NCBI GenBank assembly: GCA_949316495.1
Contig: OX439003.1
Coordinates: forward strand, 18,847,198-18,911,197
Source: Amphiduros pacificus
Lineage: Eukaryota; Annelida; Polychaeta; Phyllodocida; Hesionidae
Length of the DNA: 64,000 nt
Reading direction: 5' to 3'
The notes beneath the pieces are model-generated. The model did no database searches, was not told the origin of the DNA, and saw nothing but the letters and a program-made list of their open reading frames with translations. The translations under genes and the position numbers were made by a program. Numbering within the stretch: the stretch's first letter is position 1; each line of letters starts with the position of its first letter. This document shows positions 57,303 to 64,000 of the stretch, in pieces.

Positions 57303-60300
57303 TCATAGCTTCACATTATTTTCCCTTTGAACGCCGTTATTTTCAATTGATATTGATGTCTCTTTCATGCTATCTCCTTTGCTTTCACCTCTTTGGGATT
57401 TTCTAATACTTTTTCTTCTTTTCACTTCTTTTTTCACAGTTTTCAGTTTGACTCTAAACTGGATGGCCACCGTACTGGCTTTGTATAAGGCTAACAGTAA
57501 GCCACAGAGGGCAGCCACCAGGTTCCATGGGGTCATTGTGTAGATGTGAAAAGACTGGTCTATTATATTATTTTTCCACTCAAAGAATATGAAAAATGGT
57601 TGTCCTCCGAATGAACTTTGATTCCCTCCAAGATATTTCACAACACTTGCCTGAAATATAAACGAAAAAACATTATGCTCTGACAAATAAATCGTGGTTG
57701 TTATTTAAAAAAATATACTGTAATTCTACATATTGAATCAACTTTAGTTAAAGCAGGAATTTGGTGTCATAAATCGAAAATTGATAGGTAATACTTAAAG
57801 ACCAATCAAATTGTAAAATGTTACAAACATTGATTCAGGGAAATTTGCTCAGATTACTGACGCTTTTAAAATGAAGTTTATTTTGTCACCAGGTGGCACA
57901 TCCAATAGCAATATCATCAAATGAAGTGCGCCTCATACGAAACTGAATTTATAGTAATGAGATATACCGTATGGGAAATGAGAATTAAAGCTTTCATGAA
58001 ATCAGATTTTCAAGCACTTTTTCCTTTTATAATATAAATGCTTATATCCTGAGCTTTTTAATACCAATCATGTTACGCCTACATATATTTCTGTGGCATT
58101 TGAAAATAGATAAGTCTTCTGGTAAAATCTAAATCATCCATTTTAACACTTGTCAATATGACCAGTGATCTACTGCAAACACCTGCTTTGTGAAGGCCTA
58201 GTTTGCTATGATGCTTCTCCAGATTGAGACACTGGAGTGTCCATTAATGGTATTGGTATAGGTCTTGCATATCACCACAGTGGTCACATGAGTAAATGCA
58301 CAGTGTTTGGCACCTTCAGCAAAACACAATATCGCTGGCAGGTATACTTTGGTTGATTTCAGGGATCACAGTTTCATGACCATATATTATTTAAACATAC
58401 GCCAAACCTCTGTAAAATTGCCTGTGACCTCTGTAATTTCAGAAAGCTTCAAAGTTGGAAATAAAACTGTCTTGAATTTTGAACATTGACCATACACATT
58501 TCATTTATATGTGTAGGTAGCGTTGAACATACAAATTCCATTTACCTCTGTTGAAAATGTTCTTTGTGGAGTGTCTTCCCCGATGAAATATATTTCTCTT
58601 TTAGATATCTTAATCCACATCCTTAGTTCTGCTGAGACCGCAAATGTTGGAATTTTACCGTGAAAATTTTGTATAAACTTATCTGGGTCTGGGCTGTAAT
58701 ACATATAATTACATGTAAATGAAAAATTATATATATATTATTTGAAATAACTTTTATTAATGTATGAAATCAATTATCCTTTCAATCCCAATCTCCATTC
58801 AAAATTATGAAAGAAGTAAATAACAAAATATTTGCCCAAATTAATTTTTTTTATTCTCAGAACGACATGCCTCATTATTACCATCCCAATAATCCTTATC
58901 AAGAGTCCTCGCCATGAGGGAGGGGAGTAAAGCTCTCTGACGATGATTTCTTCCTTTATTTGAAATAACGACCTTTCAACACTATTAATGCCATAACAGG
59001 TCAGATAGAAACCTGTCACCGCTACTCAATGCCCTACTCTTTTGGATAAGTAACTGCGGATCTGTCTGTTCCCGTGTTATCATTTCATTATTATAACACA
59101 AGACATTATAAGACATTATTATAATACAAATCACGGCAATAGATGGCATGCCATGGAGCGAGAAACCACTCAATATAGTAGGGGAGCCAGCTAGTAATAT
59201 TATAAATTTACTAGTCCAAAATGCATGGTCTAACATTGGGGGGTCAGTTTTTCATGAAAAAAATTATATGTTGTTCGTTTAGATTTCGAGATATCACTGT
59301 TGCCAAAATTCCTAAACCTTACATACACATGGAGGCCATAACATAATTTTGATTAGAGGTAAAATTAGCCATTCAAAATATATTTGGTTGCCATGGTAAC
59401 AGTTATATTGGCATTTTTAGTCATTTTTCAAAATATGACCTTCCGAAATTGTCTGAGGGTGACACAAATGCATAGGTTATAGCAATTTTTGTCCTGTCAC
59501 ATAATGCTATACACAAATTTCCACACTTTTTGTTCAATGAGACATCCTTAATTTATCAATTGGTGAGATAAATATACAGTGATTATGGCACTTTTGGTTT
59601 TGTCGTCTGTGACCATTGGTGTGTTTAAATGGAGACCATGGCATAGTTAAAATGATAATTGTTTCCATGGCAACCAATAATCATAGATAGTGTCAAATTG
59701 TAGACTCCTCTCAAAATTAGATAGATATGTCTCCAATTTCCTTGATTTTTAATGAATTAATTTATATTTGGCATGAATGTGTAGATCATCAGCAGACACA
59801 CACAAAATATAAAAAAAAATATCTTGAGAGAAAATTGGTTGCCATGGAAACCAATTTCATCAAAAAAGAAAGTGGCAAGCAATTTTCTTTCAAAATAATA
59901 CTTTTTGTATTTTAGAGCATGTGGACCAGTAACTCCCACAATAAGCATCTTTCTGAACTATAGCTCCCCTACTAATAACAGGTAAAGACCCGAGACTTTG
60001 AGTGTTCAGTGAAAGATCAGCAACCTATGAAGACAAATCTATAAAAGAGCCATAACCTACTTCTCACAAACAAATACTAAAATATCCCAGTTTTTGGAAG
60101 ATAGACAGAAATATTGCTGCACGTATATTAGTCATAGGAATGACCTCAAGTTAATTACCTGTTTATAAACTCATGCCAGAATGGAATGATGTAGTAGCTG
60201 ACGGTGAAAAAGTCCCTGGTTTTATCAGTTCCAACAAAATGCATGAATACAGCCTCGACGTTATTGACATCCACCGGCCCTTTGAACACCACTGCGTCCC

Positions 60301-61469
60301 GCCAGGTGGCCTTGTCAATAGGGTCCACATAATGCACGTGTTTGTGTGTACAGTTTCTGCTCACAAGTTCCAGTTCACCCACTCGTGCTGGCAACAAAAA
60401 TCTAAATATAATATAATACAAGGAGAAGACGTACATCATTACTTATAATATGACAAATATGCATATATTTATCTGGTTAAAATAGGATTGTTACATAAAA
60501 TTATATTTATTGTCATCCTTATGGCACCAAATTCTCATCAAAATGTAAGCCAAAGTAAATACCAACTTTTTGAGCCTACAATGTTATTATAGTACTGTCC
60601 GCATGCTCTAAAATCATTCCCTGTTGGATAGATGACAATTCCTGCAATGTATTGAAAGCAGTCAATGCATATAAATCTGCAATAATCTAGTCATAACCTC
60701 CTTAAATATCAATAATTCTCTTAATATGGAAAACAAGGCATAAACTTTAAGATTGCCCCTAATAACTAATTTCAGGAAAATATTCAGAAAAGAGCATATA
60801 ACTCTACCAATAGAGGTATAATATAGAGGATATACGAAGAGGGTTAACATTGTTGACAATGCTATTTTACAGATCTGTGCACGATTTACCCCTATCAGGA
60901 GCCTGGACCTCTTCCCTGAACTAATATCATGCAGTAAATCACATCTACAAACCAGGTGCCTCATAGGAGTCCACTTTGAGGTAGTTGATTGATCTGACCG
61001 GGAATTGTGTCGCCCTGACCAGGTCCTCTATTGCTTTGTATATAACCACGATGCCTCCTGCCACCACCAATAAATACGCAAGCATTAAGAGAATGCTCAA
61101 CCTGAACCGTCTGTCCTCTTCCATTTTACGCCGCTTTGTGGACGCCTCTTCTTCAGATATCGTCTGCTTACCAGCGTCTGACCTGCGGAAACATGGGAGC
61201 AATGAAATCAAATATCTTGTGCTTTTGTACATTCTATTGAATCTCATGTTGCAAAGCATTGTGAGTTTCGCTATTGGTATATATTGACAAAATCACTTAA
61301 AGACTACAGATAATACCATAAAAACTCCATTAATCCAAATATCGGATTCTATACATTGTTTGAGCACAGAGATGTCGCGTGTACATCCATACTATTGCCA
61401 TATTTATCTATCAATTAATACATGTCAGCTTCCCCCCATCTGCATGACGAGCATTTACCTAGTTTCCAT
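57303..61469 (-). CDS. PACC1: PACC1 (TMEM206), proton-activated chloride channel
   Basis: Six exons encode about 341-346 residues (human 350). Exons: 61459-61469, 60953-61182, ~60567/60596-60641, 60159-60387/60401, 58546-58693, 57303-57650. The first coding exon is only 11 nt (ATG GAA ACT AG). TM1 is LSILLMLAYLLVVAGGIVVI, followed by the conserved FPVRSINYLKVDSYEAPG. The extracellular part has a Cys-containing IVIYPTGNDFRACGQYY segment and NCTHKHVHYVDP. TM2 is preceded by FFIFFEWKN and TPWNLVAALCGLLLALYKA. A basic cytosolic tail follows. The family forms trimeric acid-gated chloride channels on the plasma membrane and endosomes. The border between exons 3 and 4 is uncertain: pairing the first strong donor and acceptor gives a stop, so a nearby donor/acceptor pair must be used. 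Confidence 0.93.
57993..58470 (+). repeat. Dispersed repeat, copy C
   Basis: It is colinear with copy A at 28608-29160 over most of its length and lies in a PACC1 intron. Divergence is moderate with several gaps, so both copies are old. Confidence 0.7.
59177..59973. repeat. ~800-bp repeat-bounded segment with three X-box palindromes
   Basis: The ends are short inverted repeats (agtaggggagc at 59177, gctcccctact at 59963). Inside are three RFX/X-box-like palindromes: gttgccatggtaac (59387), gtttccatggcaac (59661) and gttgccatggaaac (59838). It lies in the PACC1 intron between 58693 and 60159. It may be a small DNA transposon; no coding capacity is seen. Confidence 0.55.
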
Positions 61470-64000
61470 TGCGATGTAGAAAATGTCCAAACTGATGACT
61501 GTGATGAAGAATAAAATTCATCGCTATTGCTCATAGATTAATTGAGGTCCCATTTAACTTCGATTAACGTATTCTCTTGATATATAAAGTACATCATTTC
61601 CAATAATATCTAAACTAGCATATGTACATCAACGAATACTTATGATTAGAATGTAGATATTGCAATACACGGAGACGGTTTAATGCCTTTTGGCAGGCAG
61701 ACAAAATGACATTGGCCACAAAAGGTCCATAAAGCGTGCTGTGTGGTTTTGGGCTGCCTTGTTCAAGCCTGGTCTCTCTTGTTCATCTTTGATGGCATTT
61801 GCGTGCATATATTACATATCGAGCTAATGCTGCTTTGTTTGTAAGGGGCCACACAGAGACCTTCCCATAACATGCCCAGACAGTCAGCGAAGGACATCTC
61901 CACTTTATACAGTGACAGGACCGATAAACAGGTATATTGAGACTTGGAACCAGCGATATATTAAAACAAGTGCCATTGTTATCCCATACAATAATTATCA
62001 GAAGACTACTAAGACCTCTCCATTGCGAGAGAAAAATATTTATTCGTGTTTATATCAATGAAACAATTGTACTGGGACTCCTTACGTTACTTCAGGAACA
62101 TACCATTATTAATTTGGAGAGGGGGGTACAAAAAACAACACATTTTCCATATGAGATACGTATCTTAATAATATCTTTATCCAAGCAATACCAATCCCCA
62201 ACATCTTATCCTCAATATTAGTGCTCTCAATATACTTCATATCCACCTTTAGCCACCAAGAGATCTCTGATTCAGACATTTGGTAACCAAGGAGAAGAAT
62301 TATGAAGATAATTTAATGTAAAAATATGAGTACTGGAACTTTTTATTAATACCTTTGTCAAATGAGGTGGTGTCACTGTATGTAATATATACAGCAAGCA
62401 TACAATGCACAAGTGTACATTTGAAAACCATGCACGGTCTGAGTAGTCCCATTAATTTGTGAAATCTGCATATATACGAGCCAACGTGAAGGGTGAAAAG
62501 TGATGGTAATGCAGTGCATTTGGCGGCATTCTGTGTAAATCATTCTGTATGAAAAAGTGCTTGAGCATTTATCTCTACAAAATATACGTCTGGGGGGGGG
62601 AACTGAAACAAATAAATACTCTTCATGTTAAAGAATAACTAACAGAAAAAAATAATCAGAATTTGGTCAACAAAAGCAGACAGAGAAAAAAAAGTATATA
62701 TTTCACAAAATAAATAATATAACAATTCATGTATTGAACAAAGAACAAAATGATATATTCTCAACAATCAAAACATACATTTTTGCCAATAAATATAGAA
62801 ACACATTAGATTTAATAACACCGTGAGCGTCTCGCTTGCCATCTGCTATTTCCCCCATTTGTACCCCACCTGTGCATGCCTGGGTGTTGATGTAGTGGTG
62901 TGCCGAGAGCCAAATGTCTCAGCGTCCGAGGGACCCCTTGAGGGGACCAGCTAGGCATGTGCGATATACACAGTGTCCCGGTGGTATAGGTGATGGATAT
63001 ATTCAACGGGGGACACCTGCTAATGTTGCTGCAGGAACAACCATGTTCTCACCAGTGGCATATTATTATGACATTTATCTATATTTTGTTTGATTTGTTA
63101 GAGTAAGCCATATCATATAACATGGAGAACAATCAGGGCATTACTCAAGGTAGAAAGCGATGTTTTCTCTTTTTCAGTCCTTTATTCTAAATTTGTGACA
63201 ATTCTATCTCAAACTGAAATTCATTCAAATACTATACATGTGATGTTATGCTGTGGTTATACGTAATTCATACCATTTATACACTTGTGCCTGAGGATAT
63301 CTTTACATTCAAATCCAAAATAATTAAAGTACCTTTTATTCTAAAAGTACGCAGCTAAAATATATCCCATTACAGCTTGTTGCTGGTATATATATCGCCT
63401 TGGATTACTCATTTTTATATGACATTAAGCTTCGATATATGTTCCTGTTTATGGAAATAAATATTCTCTAATAATGCAGAAGTACAAACTTGAACTGTAA
63501 CATCCATAGTGAGAAGTTAATTTGTGAAAATGAAATATCTCACTTGTCTCATTTTTAATATTCTACACCGAGACTACATTAAACTTATGATATGCTCCGA
63601 TTCCAAAGATTCCAAAATAGCATGTTCCTGTGAAATCTGTTCATGCCATGACTCTGGGTGTAAAAACCTATAATTCTGAATATGTTGATGACACTGAAGC
63701 TATATTTTTCTATCCTCCACGATGAAATATGGATGCAATCTGGGGCAGCAATATAAAGAGATGAAATGTTGCTCAACACTTACAAACAATTCCACTGAAC
63801 AAACATAACACAAAAGGGGTGTAAAGGTGCCAATGAAATATTCATATTTCAAAAGATCCCACCATCATGAACACAAACAATATGCAACATAAATATACGG
63901 ATATGCACATGTATCATATATATGTAAATGATATATGTATATTTATATTGTATGTATCATACATATACACATACAATATTTATATATAAATAACATATGT
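61470..64000. other. PACC1 upstream region, no gene seen
   Basis: AT-rich non-coding sequence. A GC-richer patch at about 62820-63040 stands out but matches nothing I recognise. The final ~120 bp are ATATGT-rich with an imperfect hairpin. Part of 61470-61700 probably contains the PACC1 promoter. Confidence 0.5.

Overview
The window is animal nuclear DNA: AT-rich, intron-dense, with GT-AG introns, long A/T microsatellites, minisatellites and tRNA-derived SINE pieces. The genes and the DIRS-type retrotransposons fit a lophotrochozoan invertebrate, most likely a mollusc. That placement is inference, since no species marker is present.

Layout. (1) Positions 1-6091 hold most of a DIRS retrotransposon whose left end lies outside the window. 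(2) 6198-21315 (+) holds the last 19 coding exons of CKAP5/XMAP215, the TOG-domain microtubule polymerase. A second, decayed DIRS-type element (14868-21124) with complete inverted ends fills its last intron. (3) 24519-28363 (-) is a complete NOSIP gene in nine exons, convergent with CKAP5. A 28-bp minisatellite lies in its probable 3' UTR. (4) 28364-32555 is intergenic and rich in small repeats. (5) 32556-51210 (-) is one large gene of about 2,697 codons. Twenty exons with fully matching phases join a CRAL-TRIO (SEC14) lipid-binding domain, spectrin-like helices, about 1,800 residues of low-complexity linker and a complete 376-residue actin fold. (6) 57303-61469 (-) is PACC1 (TMEM206), the proton-activated chloride channel. 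(7) 61470-64000 holds no gene I can support.

The strongest unusual signal is the CRAL-TRIO/spectrin/actin fusion. The actin exon block has no start codon of its own, its first exon opens in phase 0, and the exon before it ends in phase 0 with no stop. The actin ATP-site residues are kept, but the D-loop is two residues shorter and lacks its usual hydrophobic tip. This suggests an ATP-binding actin module tied to a membrane- or scaffold-binding protein rather than an ordinary filament subunit.

The second signal is in the two DIRS elements. Both carry the same fragment of 5S rRNA, covering the 5S internal Pol III promoter, ahead of their coding regions, and they share the same departures from typical 5S. 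The second element has nearly identical inverted termini and an exact internal complementary region around a non-coding, tandem-repeat-filled interior, as expected of a non-autonomous derivative moved in trans.

The four host genes have no evident shared pathway: microtubule growth, ubiquitin ligation, an actin-family scaffold and a chloride channel. Their adjacency looks like ordinary animal gene order.
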